Assembly (NCBI GenBank): GCA_014529385.2
Contig: CM043956.1
Span: 91,528,721-91,592,720 of the forward strand
Reading direction: 5' to 3'
Length of the DNA: 64,000 nucleotides
DNA from: Adiantum capillus-veneris
Taxonomy: Eukaryota > Streptophyta > Polypodiopsida > Polypodiales > Pteridaceae
Part shown: one piece after another, positions 11,138-23,221 of the stretch
Position numbering within the stretch: the first letter of the stretch is position 1
Layout: each line of letters starts with the position of its first letter
Notes under the pieces: generated by a model
What the model was told of the DNA's origin: nothing
Databases searched by the model: none
What the model saw: only the letters and a program-made list of their open reading frames with translations
Position numbers and translations under genes: made by a program

Positions 11138-11665
11138 CTAGGGAACTGTCTGAAATGACTTCCCCTTTGCAGAAATAAGTTGCTCATTGATATCCTTGAC
11201 ACCAGCAAGGAAAGTGTCCATATCATCTTCCTCGTGCATAATCTTCAATTCTAGCTCTTTACGCAGCAAAGCAATTTTAGCCTCATTGCGGCTTGCATAA
11301 AGACCTGCTAGAATATCCCAAGCCTGTTTTTCATATTTTTCTGAATGAATGTGAGGATCAATGGTGCCCTTCATAGACAATGCAATCAATGCATGAGCCT
11401 GCGCATCCTTTACATCCCAACGAGCTTGTTCTGTCGTAGGCAAAACAACTCTAATAGTAGCAATCCTTGCAGCAAGACGTGCAACATCCTCAACATTGCC
11501 TACATCCTCAGAACCAGGACGTACATCAATGCCCTGCATAATGTTCTAGATGCCCTTTGACACAAGAACATGTTGCATCATAGAAGACCACATAGGGTAA
11601 TTGTCCCCATCCAACCTGTCCTTGGCAGCAAACATCTTGAACACATCTGTGTTGTTGTTGGCCAT
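11138..11665 (-). pseudogene. copia Gag (element F), one nonsense codon
   Basis: Starts at ATG 11665 with MANNNTDVFKMFAAKDRLDG and YPMWSSMMQHVLVSKG, the DUF4219/UBN2 Gag beginning. An in-frame TAG follows where Trp is expected (about 11549-11551), and the frame then runs on as IRVVLPTTEQARWDVKD and NEAKIALLRKELELKIMHEEDD to 11138. The same region in D keeps an amino acid at the F stop but has its own stop a few codons later, where F reads CAG. Gag is the particle protein. The zinc knuckle that would follow is deleted. Confidence 0.88.
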
Positions 11666-12026
11666 GGTAAATGCTGCGTCTGATGTAAAAACTGCCCGAA
11701 AATAGGAGAAACAAAGCGGGAACAACACGTGCTATATAACACAAACCGTAGAAGATTGTAAGGCACCTGTTATGCAAAAAATGGCATTGACAAAAATTGT
11801 GCACAAAATGACAAAATAGCCTGTGCAGTACTGCCTGTAGTGGAAACGAAGGCCAAAACAAGCCCGAATCAAAAATCTGAGCAGACAGAGCTCTATGAGT
11901 TCTCCCAAAAATTTGTTGACCTACGAACGCTCGCCAAAGCTCACTGAAATTGGAGAAAGTGAGTAGGCGTGTGCTGGAGATGCTAGCGACTAAGCCCGGG
12001 AAGACGCAACCTGCTCTGATACCAAT

Positions 12027-12253
12027 TGTTGGAATTAGGATTGCAGAGAAATGCACACAGCTTGGAGAAGACGAAGGAAGCTCAAGGCACACAATAGAGA
12101 GTGTATTACTTAGTGTGTAATGGAAAGATAGATAGCCCTAGAGTGATGGGCGTATATACAATGCACAAGGGAAAAAACCTCCTAAAGAGGGAAAAAATGC
12201 CCCGGTGGTCCTAGTGTGCTCACATACATCACTACCACATGTATATGGTAACA
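12027..12253 (-). repeat. 5' LTR of element F (227 bp)
   Basis: Bounded in plus orientation by TGTTGGAATTAG and ATGGTAACA, with the same length as the 5' LTR of D (227 bp). The reverse-complement primer-binding site GCTCTGATACCA (12013-12024) lies two bases inside. That site matches the initiator-methionine tRNA. Confidence 0.92.
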
Positions 12254-13011
12254 ATAGCAATACATAGGCTTTCCATTTTATAGAAGAATAAAAACACCTT
12301 TAACACTACCTATGCTAGCTATGTAGCACTTTAGAGGATACTATGTTTTGTTTTAGGGTGATCTAATGCCAGTTTCATGAAATTTGGCCAAAAACAACAC
12401 ACATTTTTTTGCTCAAGTTAGGTTTAAAAATGTTATACAAACCCAGCTGTAAAGGTGGAATCAATAGCCCCAAATGTTATTCAAACCCAACTCTAAAGGT
12501 GAAATCAGTAGCCCCAAAAAATTCCAAGTTTTATGCAGGTCATAAGCTAGCTTTGTGGATATAGAGCACTTTCGAAGCTCCTTGGCATCTCAAGCAATTA
12601 CTCTAGGAAGTTGTTGAGTTAAGAGGGCACAAAAGTATTCAAGGACATAAAAGTGTCTTGTTACCAATCTAGTGCTAAGTGTCCCAAAATAGGATTAGTA
12701 GGTCCTATTTATAGGTATCTATGCTAGGCTCTGATTGGTCAGCACAATCATATAATATGAGATTGCATGTCAATGTGGTGACCTCAATAATCCTTGAAAT
12801 GACAACTCCATCGTTGATGAAGAGCCATTTGAGTTGCACTTTGTAATTTATGATCCCGGTCAACATGTGACTTGGAGCTTGTTTGGCATTTGTTGTGGTA
12901 TGGATACACAAAATAAATAAGCTATTAAAAGCTAGATTAGGGTCTGAAAACCTAGATGACCAAGGGAAAAAACCCATTGGAGACAAAGTGCCCTTGGTAT
13001 ACACACATGGG

Positions 13012-13280
13012 GTTAATATATATTGGACTCTAGAGAAAGTAGAACTGGTAGTCATAAAATATATATGGAAACACTAGATGAGGCTACCGTAGGGGATATG
13101 GCAATATAAAATAAAAGGATTGGACTCTAGAGAAAGTAGAACTGGTAGTCATAAAATAAAAGGGTTAATATATATTGGACTCTAGAGAAAGTAGAATTGG
13201 TAGTCATAAAATATATATGGAAACACTAGATGAGGCTACCTTAGGGGATATGGCAATATAAAATAAAAGGATTGTAGCCA
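13012..13280. repeat. 152-bp duplication with an extra partial copy
   Basis: The TATTGGACTCTAGAGAAAGTAG block starts at 13021 and 13173 (152-bp period). A third partial copy of its core lies between (about 13117-13158). The flanking ATATGGAAACACTAGATGAGG segments are duplicated with it. The copies differ by single bases, so this is a recent local rearrangement. Confidence 0.92.
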
Positions 13281-13670
13281 AAATATGGTGTAGTTAGTCA
13301 AGAGGCCATAATACTAGGCTCCCATTTTTATAAAGATATTGAAAAGAAATCTTCAAGAATGGGTCCTCAAATTATGAGTGTGCCAAGATAGAAGATGTAT
13401 TTTATAGACTTGGCATTTATCTTCAAGTTGGGTTGTTGACATGGTTAAGTCGGCTACAAATGAGTGCATTGGTGGAAACACAAAAAATTGTCGAATGCAC
13501 ATGTCCAATGATGTGACATCTATATGCATACATAGAAATGCATTGAGAATTATATGTTGTGCAAGGAGAGAGTATTGATAGGTAATTAAGTTAGGTGTAT
13601 ATATCAAAGCATTTAGGTTAGCTTTACAACCTACCACCCTTTTAAGAAGTGCTTCTATCATTGAGGCTTG

Positions 13671-13848
13671 TGCTCTCATCTCACAACGCCCTTGTGCATG
13701 AGTGTTGGACACTATACTACTCCACCAATAGATTAGAGCAAACTTCAACCCTTACGTTGTGCTCTCATCTCACAACGCCCTTGTGCATGAGTGTTGGACA
13801 CTATACTACTCCACCAATATATTAGAGCAAACTTCAACCCTTACGCTC
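13671..13848. repeat. tandem duplication, two 89-bp units
   Basis: TGCTCTCATCTCACAACGCC begins at 13671 and at 13760, and the whole 89-bp unit is repeated with about one difference. Confidence 0.95.
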
Positions 13849-15210
13849 ATCAAAAACAACATGAGCAAGACACTTACATATATAAACTCCTCTAGCTTGA
13901 GCATAAGCTTATTAACCACAACCCTGAAACTGAGAAGTTTTAAGCCTCTGTATCATTGTATCTTTAATAGTTCCTATTTTCTGCCGATGTTAAGTTTCCC
14001 TTATAGATTTTATTTTATTGATTTTGGCTTTGTGTTTATTGCTAGACTAATTTGTTGATGGCCTTCATAGTACCTTGTGCCAATGGATTGGCATGCACAT
14101 CCATAGTGTCCTAGATACATCTAATTAGTTCCTTACCAGATGCATGTGCCTTGAACTTTGACCCACGGGTTCAGACATATGTAACTTGAACTCTAATACA
14201 AGGGTCCAAATTATCTAAAGGGAGCACTTCTTGCCCCTCATTACCACTCACAAGCCTCTCTCTAGATAAATCTAGTCGCAACAACTACTTCTTGACTAGA
14301 AATCTGGCATCATGGCCATTATGGTTGCCACCACGTGTGCCATGCCGATCTCCTACGTCAAATATTTATCATTGTTATCTCTGTCCAACTGTCCTTTGCC
14401 TTTGTATCGTTGTGAGTGCCTACTCTCTTTGGCTTCTAACTCCTGAGCCAAACAAAGAGTCGTGTCGCATTTATAACAGTGGTTTTCAAACCCCCTGGGT
14501 ATCGAGGTGGCTATAGCAGAGTACTGGTACTATTGTCCTTGTCAAACTTACCTTTGCCTTTGTCCTCTAGCAAAGTCATGCATTTGCTTTTGGCTTCACA
14601 ATCTTGAGCCAACCAAATCGATTGTTTCCTTGAGAAATTTGTATATGCATAGGCCGCTAACTGGGAATTAGTTGATCTACTTTCCATAGCCGATAATAGG
14701 TGATGGTCATGGTTGTCACTGACGCGGGAGGGGAGGGGGGGGGGGGGGGGGATCTCACAAATACAAGGCCTAGAAAGAACTTTGTCTTCCTCCTTGCACT
14801 TCAAAAGGCTTTAAAATTTTCCCAAGCCACTCCACAAAAAGGGTCCCCAAGGCCGATTCGAACACCTTGCTAAAAGAGCTCCAAATTTCCTTATGCAAGA
14901 GCCGATCCATTGTTTACAACATCGATTTTGTAGTTGGAGTACACTCAACCAAGCTAGGCCCACCCTAGTTTGTGTTTCAAAATGCTAAGGGAGGGGCAAG
15001 CAAGAGGTGGTGCCTCTAGGGGCGTCTTGGAATGCTGGCTTGCCAGCGAGGTAAAAAATTTGCATTGTGGCAAGGCGTCTCAAAATGTATTCAACACAAG
15101 GGGGGATGGATTGCAGTCCTTGCCAAGGGACACAACGGGCAAGCATCTCAAAATGCAGGGGACTGGGAGCTCCTTTGTTGTGCCTAGCGTTTTGAAAACC
15201 CTTCATCGAT

Positions 15211-15367
15211 TGTCAGGACACCGGCAAGGCCGGTCGGACTAGACAAGGGCAAGGCCGTGCTAGCTAGTGTGGAAAGGAAGTCCAACTAGGGCAAAGGGCC
15301 AAGGTCTATGCTATATAGTGGGTGGTTGGGTGGTGGACTCCTAGGTTCTAGTTCCCCTTGTCTAACA
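15211..15367 (+). repeat. 5' LTR of element C (157 bp)
   Basis: Begins TGTCAGGACACC and ends TCTAACA, preceded by TCGAT. A TATATA box lies at about 15312-15317, close to the end as expected for such a short LTR. It matches 37816-37968. Confidence 0.95.
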
Positions 15368-15381
15368 TTGATATCAAGAGC
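15368..15381 (+). other. primer-binding site of element C
   Basis: TTGATATCAAGAGC immediately after the LTR is a variant of the initiator-methionine tRNA complement (TGGTATCAGAGC). Confidence 0.65.
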
Positions 15382-15927
15382 TTGGTTCTTTTTTTGGGAA
15401 AGGCACAGCCGTGGAGAAGGGGAGCCACACAACTTTGCATGAGCAAGTGCATGTCGGGGTCACCAAGTTGTGGAACACCTCTCCTGTGAGGAGGACGACA
15501 AGGCAAGCAGGCCGTGGGCAACCCCCCTTGCAAGGAGGAGCCGCTGAGGCGGACCTGCGTCAAAAATGCCACTCGCGGGCTCTATGGCTGCGCGCCGGGC
15601 GGGGGAGTGTTTTACGTCACTGGGTTGGAGCCCCTACCTCACCATAGAGGTGGCCATGGCGTTCTTGCCTACTCGCGCACTGCTCTGAGCAGCCATAGCC
15701 ACTGTGTGAAGTTATTTTTCCCACTTACGGGCGCCCAACCCCCTTGGGGTTAGTGGCCACACCCAAATTTTAACAATAAGGGGTGGTACCCACAGTGGGG
15801 TACCCCACCCCCTTCCTCCACGTGCGGATTAAGCAAGGCCCAGAGAGGTGCGGCATAGCATCGACGAGGCCGGCACAAACTTCGAGCCAAATTCTCCGCG
15901 CATGAATTGTTGAAAAACACCAAACCA
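15382..15927 (+). other. 5' leader of element C
   Basis: Untranslated leader between the primer-binding site and gag. It is GC-rich with short open frames on both strands that I regard as chance. Confidence 0.6.
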
Positions 15928-16007
15928 ATGATTTTTAAGGGAGAAGACCGAGACCGCAATAAGGATACAGTGAATATCTTTCTCAGCAAGTGGGATGGAA
16001 TTCACGC
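15928..16007 (+). pseudogene. element C gag, 5' part (split by element B)
   Basis: From a possible ATG at 15928 the frame gives MIFKGEDRDRNKDTV followed by FLSKWDGIHA. It stops at the insertion point of element B and resumes in the same frame at 33528. The frame stays open upstream of the ATG, so the true start may be earlier. Gag builds the virus-like particle. Confidence 0.6.
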
Positions 16008-17144
16008 TGTGAGCGGGATGAAAACACACACAGCGCCTCTATAACGACCCGACACACACTCTTGGAATGATACACACACACACTATGGGGCACCACTCGG
16101 CTTACACAACACACCTGGCCAAGACAGGGAACACACCTCTGGAGTGAGAGGAGAGATACTATCCACTTGCCCACTCCACACACACACACACACACACACA
16201 AAACTCAGCTCAAAAGAGGAGAATTTCTGATGTTTAGATACAATTGAGCTTGGGCCAACACCAATGGGGCAAATAGCTCACACAATATTGAAGAAATACA
16301 CCAGATACAACCACAAAGTTAAGCAGAGGCTTCACTCACCGGAGAAGATTACACAGAAAAATAGCAGAAAAAGAGTGAGGAATTTGGCAAAATGGACAGC
16401 GCCATCGCGTCCGGAACGGCCCAAAACCCCAGTCTACAATGTCAAGGTGCTCAAATCCAACCTCGGATGAGCAGTTTACGGCCAAAACAGGCTGCGAAAA
16501 CCCCAAAAACACACTTGTGGCTGTTCCTCCTCTCTTCTCCACGTTTTTTCTGATCTTCTCTCCATTTTTTCAGTTCCCACACTTAGCTTTATTAGTTGGG
16601 CACCCGTGGCCTTTTAGATGACCTCAAACGGACCCCGAACAGGTCAAAAAATGACCTCGCAGTGCATAGTTGTCACCTTTTTGCATCATCCGCACACCTG
16701 GCATTCATTTCTTTTCAATAATGCGTCTCGCAACCACGTGAAGTGGCCCCAAAAAAGTGGTCCCAATGATGACCTTTCTGCATAACTCTCACAAGAAAAC
16801 ACCCACGTTGTGTCCGTATTCATCCACGTGCAAATATTGACCCCGTTCGACCTCCTGATGCACGCCATTAGATGCCATCTGACGCACCTGCTTACCTCAT
16901 GTCGTCAGCCCGCGGATAGCTTCCTCGCGATGTTTTATGCGCTACCAACTCCTCATTATTGTAGAAAAAACACACTGGTACTGGTAATAGTGAAAAGCGA
17001 TGCACTATGTACATGTTGTCCTACCTGTACACATGTGGGCCCCACATAACCACCTGGCTATGGAAATTGGGCAATCCTTTATTCGATGCACCATGCATGT
17101 ATATGTACATATGCGCAATCCCTTGCTCCAAAAAACTCCTAACA
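16008..17144 (-). repeat. 3' LTR of element B (1137 bp)
   Basis: Plus-strand boundaries are TGTGAGCGGGATG and CTCCTAACA. It is colinear with 32365-33527. The CA-rich microsatellite near 16179-16200 differs in length between the copies. Short open frames inside occur in both LTRs and are not genes. Confidence 0.93.
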
Positions 17145-17172
17145 TAATTTGCCCATCTCCTAGCCTGCTAGA

Positions 17173-18258
17173 TCATTCATGATCAGCAGCAGCAAAGAGA
17201 GATATGAGACTCGCCACATCACAGGTCTCCTCATCCCTCACCAACACTGCTTGATCCACAGACAGCTCATCTTGCTCCACCATCATTAACCTGACATGAT
17301 ATAATTTAAGACGCAATCCATTTACCCTTGACTTATGTAGAATCCCATCCAGGTTAGCCAACTGATATGTACCATTTGGAAAACACTCCACTACCTTGAA
17401 AGGGCCTTCCCACTTAATTTGAAACTTCTTTTGGAAGGTGTTGTCCAGCTTACTGTTGTAGCGCAAAACCAAGTCATGTTTCTTGATACCCTTACTTTTG
17501 ACCTTTTCATTTATCTTTGCCAAAGCCTTATCCTGCATCTGCCCATAATGCTCCAATGCGCTCATCCTATCCAATTGAACCTCTTGTAACTGCAAGAGCC
17601 TCTCTTTGAATGCATCACTAGGCGGCCCAAGCAACTTCTCTAACATCTTGACCGCAGGCAACTCTACCTCCACAAGCAATAGTGCTTCCTTTCCATACAC
17701 CAAATGAAATGGAGTAAACCCTATACCTGTCTTCACCGAAGTACGGTAAGCCCATAATGCACTAGGCAATTCCAAATCCCAATTCTTTCCTTGGTGCTCT
17801 GTCACTTTCGAAAGAATCTGTACCAACTCACCATTGAATCTTTCATTTAATCCATTACACTGTGGGTAATAAGGAGTGGTATGCTGGTGCCTAATCTTCA
17901 TCTTTGCGCATAAGAAGTCTAGCAGTTTAGCTCTAAATCCTGGCCCCTTATCTGAAAGTAGCTCTAATGGCACCCCAAACTTGCAACATATTTCATCATA
18001 CACAAATTTTGCCACATCCTTTGCAGTGATCTGTTTTACTGCTATAGCCTCTGCCCAACTAGAAAAATAGTCCACTGCCGTCAAAATATAGCTTTTGCCC
18101 CTGCTTGTGATAGGTAATGGGCCTATTGCATCAATCCCCCACTTTTCAAACACATCAAACGCCATAATGGTTTTTCATAGCTCTGGCTTCCACACTCTCT
18201 TCCCAAATGCTTGACACCTATTGCAAGACCTACACCAATGGTGAACATCCTTGTGCAA
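17173..18258 (-). pseudogene. integrase of element B (3' part of the split pol)
   Basis: Reading minus from the element A insertion point, the frame finishes the zinc-binding domain (CRSCNRCQAF), meets a TGA at 18175-18177, then continues as the catalytic core. The core has GIDAIGPL with the first Asp, ELLSDKGPGF with the second Asp and CNGLNERFNGEL with the Glu. The C-terminal GPFKVV and GTYQLANLDG block follows, and the frame ends at 17173. Integrase joins the element DNA to the host chromosome. The catalytic triad is intact. The TGA sits where a Trp would be natural (TGG to TGA). The protein ends without a chromodomain, as in non-chromovirus gypsy elements. Confidence 0.93.
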
Positions 18259-19889
18259 TGTCATAAAATCTAATATCTAACCAACCCAAATGATTTTCTC
18301 ATATTAAATTAATCACTTAATGTGGGAGAATAAATGGGAACAAGTGTTAAGATATAGATATGTGCTTATAGATCTATCTCAACACGGGGCCAATAGTAAA
18401 GGGGCCCAAATGGGAGATGGTCTATCAAGAGCAAGGCTAACCAATGGAGCATAAGACCTTAGGGTTAGCTTCATTGAAGACCTCCAATAATGTGTGTAAA
18501 AGTCCTTTGACCTTAGGTAAGCTAGGGCTGAGCTTGAGGTGGGAACCCGACCCAAGCTCAAGGTGCTTGTCGTGCTTGAGGTGCTTGTCCTGCTTGAGGT
18601 GCTTGTCATGCTTGAGATGCTTGATTAATATGCTTGAGGTGATTGACTGACTCCATGCTTGAGGTGCTTGACTTGGTGCATGATTAAGGTGCTTGAGGTG
18701 CCTTGAGAAGCTTGCCTGAGATGCTTGTGGGAACACCCCTACTTCAAGTGCTTAGTCATGCTTGATGACTAAGGGGCTTGCTCATCCAAAGTCAAAAAGA
18801 TCCCTACAAGGAGGGGGGGCGAGCCTACAAGGGGGGGGGATGAGAGAGAACACACACACACACACACAAGGGAAGCCCCAGCTTGAAGAGGCAGCAAGGA
18901 CACTTGTCAAGTTCCTCCCCATGTTGCCCTCATGGTGTGCCTGAAGCCTATTGGTTGGCCATCCAAGGGGTCCAATGATAATTTAGGATATTTAATTAAT
19001 TGATTTTGCATTTATCAAGTCCTCTCTCTCAAAGGGGAAAGGGGGACACTTGTCCCAAGGCTACCCATGTTGCTTGTAATGGCTCCTGCTTGTGATTAGC
19101 TAGGCCTGGAGGGGTCCAATGAGCTTCAAGCATGAGCTACAAGGGGGGGTCGACGCAAGCAAGCTAGGGGGGTGCTTAGGGGGTATACTCACCCACACAC
19201 ACTCACAAACACTCTCATTGTGTACTATGCAAAGTGCAAGAACTCCCTCTCCTTCTCCAAGCAAGTAGAGGTTGAGAGCCTACACCAACACTCTTGGCTA
19301 TGGAGTGCAAATCCATCCAAGAGCCATGCTTCAATGCTTGAGCTTTCCATCTATTTCTTCTTCATTACTATGCTATTATGTATGCTAGCACAAGAGTTAT
19401 GATAAGTGAGGAACTACCTCTTTCTCGTATGAAATGTTTCTTCTTCCTCTTCCCTACCCTCATTCCCTCCTAGCTCTCTCCACCTTCGAAGGTGTTTGAG
19501 GTCTTGGGACTGAGGCTTGGTATAGTTAAAGCTTTCTTCAAGTTTAGGTTATGCTATGATGGTGATGCATGAAGCTTTCCATCTTCATTGCTTCACCTAG
19601 GTCACAAGGAACACAAAGAATGTATTGTAACAAGTCTCTCTTTATGGGAGAAATCATAATACAAATTCCTATTGGAGGGGGGACCGGCTCCACATAAATC
19701 CGGTCCTCAATTGTTGTCATGTCTCTAAATTCTCTCTTGCAAAAGTATTGTCTATGCCAAGTTAACTAATTGCTATGATTATGTTGCTATCTTCAACTAT
19801 GTCAACCCGCTATGCTCACAAAATCATTTTTTGAAAGTACTCTCATTAAATTCCGCTACTCTCAAATTGAATAGGCAAATTCCATTACA
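18259..19889 (+). repeat. 5' LTR of element A (1631 bp)
   Basis: Begins TGTCATAAAATC and ends CCATTACA. It contains a minisatellite built on CTTGAGGTGCTTG (about 18555-18725). The 5' copy has one more unit than the 3' LTR. G runs and (CA)n tracts near 18810-18870 also differ in length between the two LTRs. Confidence 0.96.
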
Positions 19890-19890
19890 T

Positions 19891-19902
19891 TGGTATCATA
19901 GC
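19891..19902 (+). other. primer-binding site of element A
   Basis: TGGTATCATAGC, one base after the LTR, differs at one position from the initiator-methionine tRNA complement TGGTATCAGAGC. Confidence 0.9.
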
Positions 19903-20303
19903 ATTTGGTTTCTCTTTTCTTGCTTAAGAAGAGAGGTCCTTAAGTAGCCTATAAATGGTTGATGTTGTTAATTATAATAGATTAAGTGGAACTAGGATCT
20001 AATATCGGTTTTGTTAAGCCCACTATGTGGGGGATGGTGCACACCTCGGGAGCTTTGGACTTAATAATGGAGTCTTTTTAGACTTGCCTACGGCTTTACC
20101 ATTATTGAGCCATAAGAAGTCCGAAAGGAGCTAGCCCTTGGCAACTCTGCTATGTTAGACCTACTCCTCTACTCTCTATAATTAACCACTTTGAGCCATG
20201 GGTGTAGATACTTAAGAGCCGATTTTCAAAGGCTAAGAGGAGTGGCAACTAAGGTTTTGTATTGCCAAAGCATACACTAAGTATAAACATAAATTTTGTT
20301 AAC

Positions 20304-22016
20304 ATGGCTGACAATAATCAAGAGAGTATAATGAACATTGATAGCTTTGATTTTGCACATGAAGGTGCTAATGATGATGCTCCCATGTTTGTGAATTATC
20401 TCGTCACTAGGTTGCAACAAGCTATGGGCAACCCTGTTTTGCAAGCCGAAGTTACTCAACAACTTCGTGCTTATGGAATTTCCCTTCCTCTCGCAGAGGA
20501 GAGAGAGCTTAGGAGGCCTCTTGAAGAGACCCCCAAAAGAAGACTCTCTCCCATTCGAGAGGAGGAATCCAAAGAGAAAGAAAGCAATGAAAGTCTAAGT
20601 TCTTCTGAAGAGGTGGCTCCACGAAGACGGCGGTCTAGACGATCGCCTACTCCTCCCAAGAGGAAAAGAGCAACCTATAGTCCTTCTCCTCATCACTCTG
20701 AAAGGCAAGAGAGGAAACAAAGGAAGAAAAGGGCTAGGAAGAGGTCACCCTCTTCTCCTTCTTCTTCACCTTCCTCCTCTTCCGATGAAAGTTATGGCTA
20801 TTCTCCTAGAGAATACAAGAGGGGAGGACATCGCAAATCATTTCCAGCATGGCGAAGGTCACAAAAGCTAAAGAAGTTCAAGGAGGGAGGAAAGAGTATC
20901 TCTTTTCTCACCTACGATGGCACCTTTGGTGCTACCGACAAAGTGTTGGCCTTCATCCAGCAATTTGATGCGGCCTTTGGGGACGAGGGCTTCACAGAGT
21001 CCTCCAATCTACGCCATGTAGCTATGCACTTCCAAAAATCAGCTCGTCAATGGTGGGCTAGCCTTCGTGGCAATGGAGAAGCCCCAAAGACACGGAAAAC
21101 TCTACGAGTTTCCATCATGAAGCAATTTCTTCCAAGCGATACTAAAGATAAAGTTCTTACCGAATGGCGCGGCTTGAAGCTTCTCTCTCATGAGTCTATC
21201 AACAAGTATGTAGACAAGTTTTGGGATTTACATCTCAAAGCTACTGTCTTTCAAAAGATAGACTTCGCCGAGCAAAGACAGCAATTCTGTGCGGGATTAC
21301 CTGAAGAGATGGCCGAATACATCAACTCTCAACGGCCTTGTACTATTACCGAAGTAATCCATCACACCATGGTTGCTTCACGCATCAATTTCCATCATGG
21401 GGCTAGACGTAATGTCAAGCCCATGGAAAACAAAGATAAAAATGATGCAAAGGGGAAATCCAATGCTCAAAATAATTCCCAAGGCACTTCCAACAACAAC
21501 AATAACAACAACAACAATCGGTCCAAGGAGAAGGGAGTTTACAAAGGTAAAAACAAACTCTCTCCTGAAGAGCTTGAAGCTTTTTGCAAGGACCATAAAT
21601 GTTTCAAGTGTGGGGAGCAAGGACATGGCTATCGTTCTTGCCCCAAGAAGAATACTCGCAATGAGACTCCTAGGGCTTCCACCATCGAAGCTCCAAAAGA
21701 GGATGCTCATTGCAAAGGATCACCACTCTCCTATGCTTGGGGAAAGGTAAGAGAGCATGATGCCTTCATCTTGTTTGACCCTGGCTCTACTCTCAACTTC
21801 ATATCAATAGAGTTGGCCACCAAGTTGGGCATTCAAGCTTTTGAGATGGGAGATATAGTAACAGCTGATGCAGCTTTCAAGGGACAACAAGCCTCCGTTA
21901 CTCCCTTGATTGGGAAGTTGAGGCTTCATGTCCAAAGCTATGTCGACAAAGAAGACTTCTTCATCTCTCCTCTCCAACATCAAGATGTTATCCTAGAGGC
22001 ACCATGATTTGATCGC
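20304..22016 (+). pseudogene. Gag and protease of element A
   Basis: The preferred start is ATG 20304 (MADNNQESIMNIDS). A TTG upstream at 20262 is in frame but weaker. After an Arg/Ser-rich segment comes the retrotransposon Gag domain (about residues 215-370, with FQKSARQWWASLRGNGE). An Asn-rich linker follows, then a CCHC zinc knuckle (CFKCGEQGHGYRSC). The protease follows with active-site FDPGSTLNFIS, where Pro replaces the usual Ser or Thr after the Asp. The frame ends at TGA 22005-22007 exactly where the family has Trp (the codon after HQDVILEAP), and the same frame continues at 22008. Gag forms the particle and protease cleaves the polyprotein. One nonsense mutation separates this part from the reverse transcriptase. 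Confidence 0.95.
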
Positions 22017-23221
22017 ATGGCTGCCAACATGAAGTTCCTTGAAAGGAGAATTTACTTCACCTACAGGGGAAAGAACATGTATATAGATGCTAGTGAGCGT
22101 GGTCGCACTATTCCACTTGTAAGTCCTCTTTCTTTTGATAAATCAATGAAGAGCTCAGTTTTTGCGTACATGATTTATGTTAAAGAGTCTCTAAAAGCTA
22201 ATAATGTTTCATCAAATGAAAATGATAGGAATCAAGAAGAGTTAGACTTGTCTACTTTTCTAAAAGGATTCCAAGATGTGTTCATCGATGATATCCCTAT
22301 GGACCTACCTCCAAAACGAGGGGATGATGACCATCGTATTGAGCTCCTTCCAGGAAGCTCACCGCCTAACAAACCTCCTTATCGAGTCTCACAAGCTCAA
22401 CAAGAGGAGATTATGAGGCAAGTACAAGAATTGGTAGACAAAGGGATGGTGAGGCCTAGTTCCTCTCCCTTTTGTTCTCTAGTCCTTTTAGTGCAAAAGA
22501 AAGATGGTACATACCGTATGTGTGTGGACTATCGAGCACTAAACCATATCACTATCAAAAACAGATTTCCCGTGCCTCGGGTAGAAGATCTGTTTGATAA
22601 GCTACAAGGCTCTACCTACTTCAGTAGGATTGACCTTAAGAGTGGCTATCATCAAATAAGGATAGTGGATGAAGATATCCTAAAGACCGCGTTTTGCACA
22701 ACATTTGGTCTTTATGAATATCTAGTCATGCCTTTTGGCTTGACTAATGCACCAGCTACTTTCAATCGTCTCATGGAGAAAATTTTTAGACCATATCGTA
22801 AATTCACTGGAGTGTTCTTTGATGATATCATCATCTACTCCAAATCTTTGGAGGAACATAAGCAACATCTCCAAGTGATTTTTCAAGCCTTGAGGGAAAA
22901 CAAACTTTTTCTCAACCAAAAGAAAAGTGAATTCTTCCTTCAAGAGATTCAATATCTAGGTCATATTATCTCTCACGATGGTATTCGTATGGATCCATCA
23001 AAGTTAGAGGTAATAAAATCATGGCCTAACCCAAGGAATCTACATGAGCTAAGAAGCTTTATTGGTATGTGTGCATACTATAGACGCTTCATAGCAAAAT
23101 TCTCTCAAGTAGCAGGACCACTACACGACTTAACAAAGAAGAACGTTAAGTTTGTATGGACTGCTAAGAGCAAAATGCTTTTGAAAAACTCAAAGAGAAG
23201 CTTACCTCCCAACCAGTCCTC
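22017..23221 (+). pseudogene. reverse transcriptase of element A
   Basis: In frame with gag. Motifs in order: [56 protein letters not shown], the catalytic VFFDDIIIYS, then FLQEIQYLGHIIS and the thumb SFIGMCAYYRRFI. All expected catalytic Asp residues are present. Near 23160-23220 the frame is lost by an indel, and RNase H continues in another frame. The enzyme copies element RNA into DNA inside the particle. Confidence 0.95.

Larger units (their letters stand above)
9897..12253 (-). mobile_element. Ty1/copia element F, internally deleted and truncated
   Basis: Minus-strand relative of element D (41718-46794). It has a 5' LTR (12027-12253), a primer-binding site (12013-12024), a gag region (11138-11665) and the C-terminal half of integrase. 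Near 10980 the sequence jumps from integrase straight to gag. Compared with D, about 1.1 kb is missing, namely the gag zinc knuckle, protease and integrase N-terminus. Homology to D stops at about 9897, inside the segment between integrase and reverse transcriptase, so reverse transcriptase, RNase H and the 3' LTR are lost. Element E abuts there. F cannot mobilise itself. Confidence 0.88.
12254..15210. other. 3 kb without a recognisable gene; several local duplications
   Basis: Holds the duplications annotated below, a 17-base G run (14735-14751), and two partly similar segments near 14379-14460 and 14536-14620. The stretch immediately left of 15211 is probably interior sequence of the minus-strand LTR element whose LTR is at 38166-38606. 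No reverse-transcriptase, Gag or host domain is recognisable. Confidence 0.55.

Noticed and set aside
12013-12024. tRNA gene fragments at GCTCTGATACCA and similar sites
   Set aside because: These are retrotransposon primer-binding sites directly beside LTRs; no cloverleaf sequence surrounds them.
14511-14804. 97-codon minus-strand frame as a gag gene
   Set aside because: Includes a poly-Pro run from a 17-base G tract. The remainder has no zinc knuckle or Gag motif that I can defend.
15750-15989. Minus-strand 79-codon frame near element C gag
   Set aside because: It overlaps the plus-strand gag reading that continues across the insertion of B; no domain on the minus strand.
18555-18730. CRISPR-like array
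   Set aside because: Direct repeats without unique spacers in a plant LTR; it is a minisatellite.
18379-18736. His/Leu/Lys-rich repeated peptide (LKHDKHLK type)
   Set aside because: Translation of the LTR minisatellite of element A, also present in the 3' LTR; not a gene.
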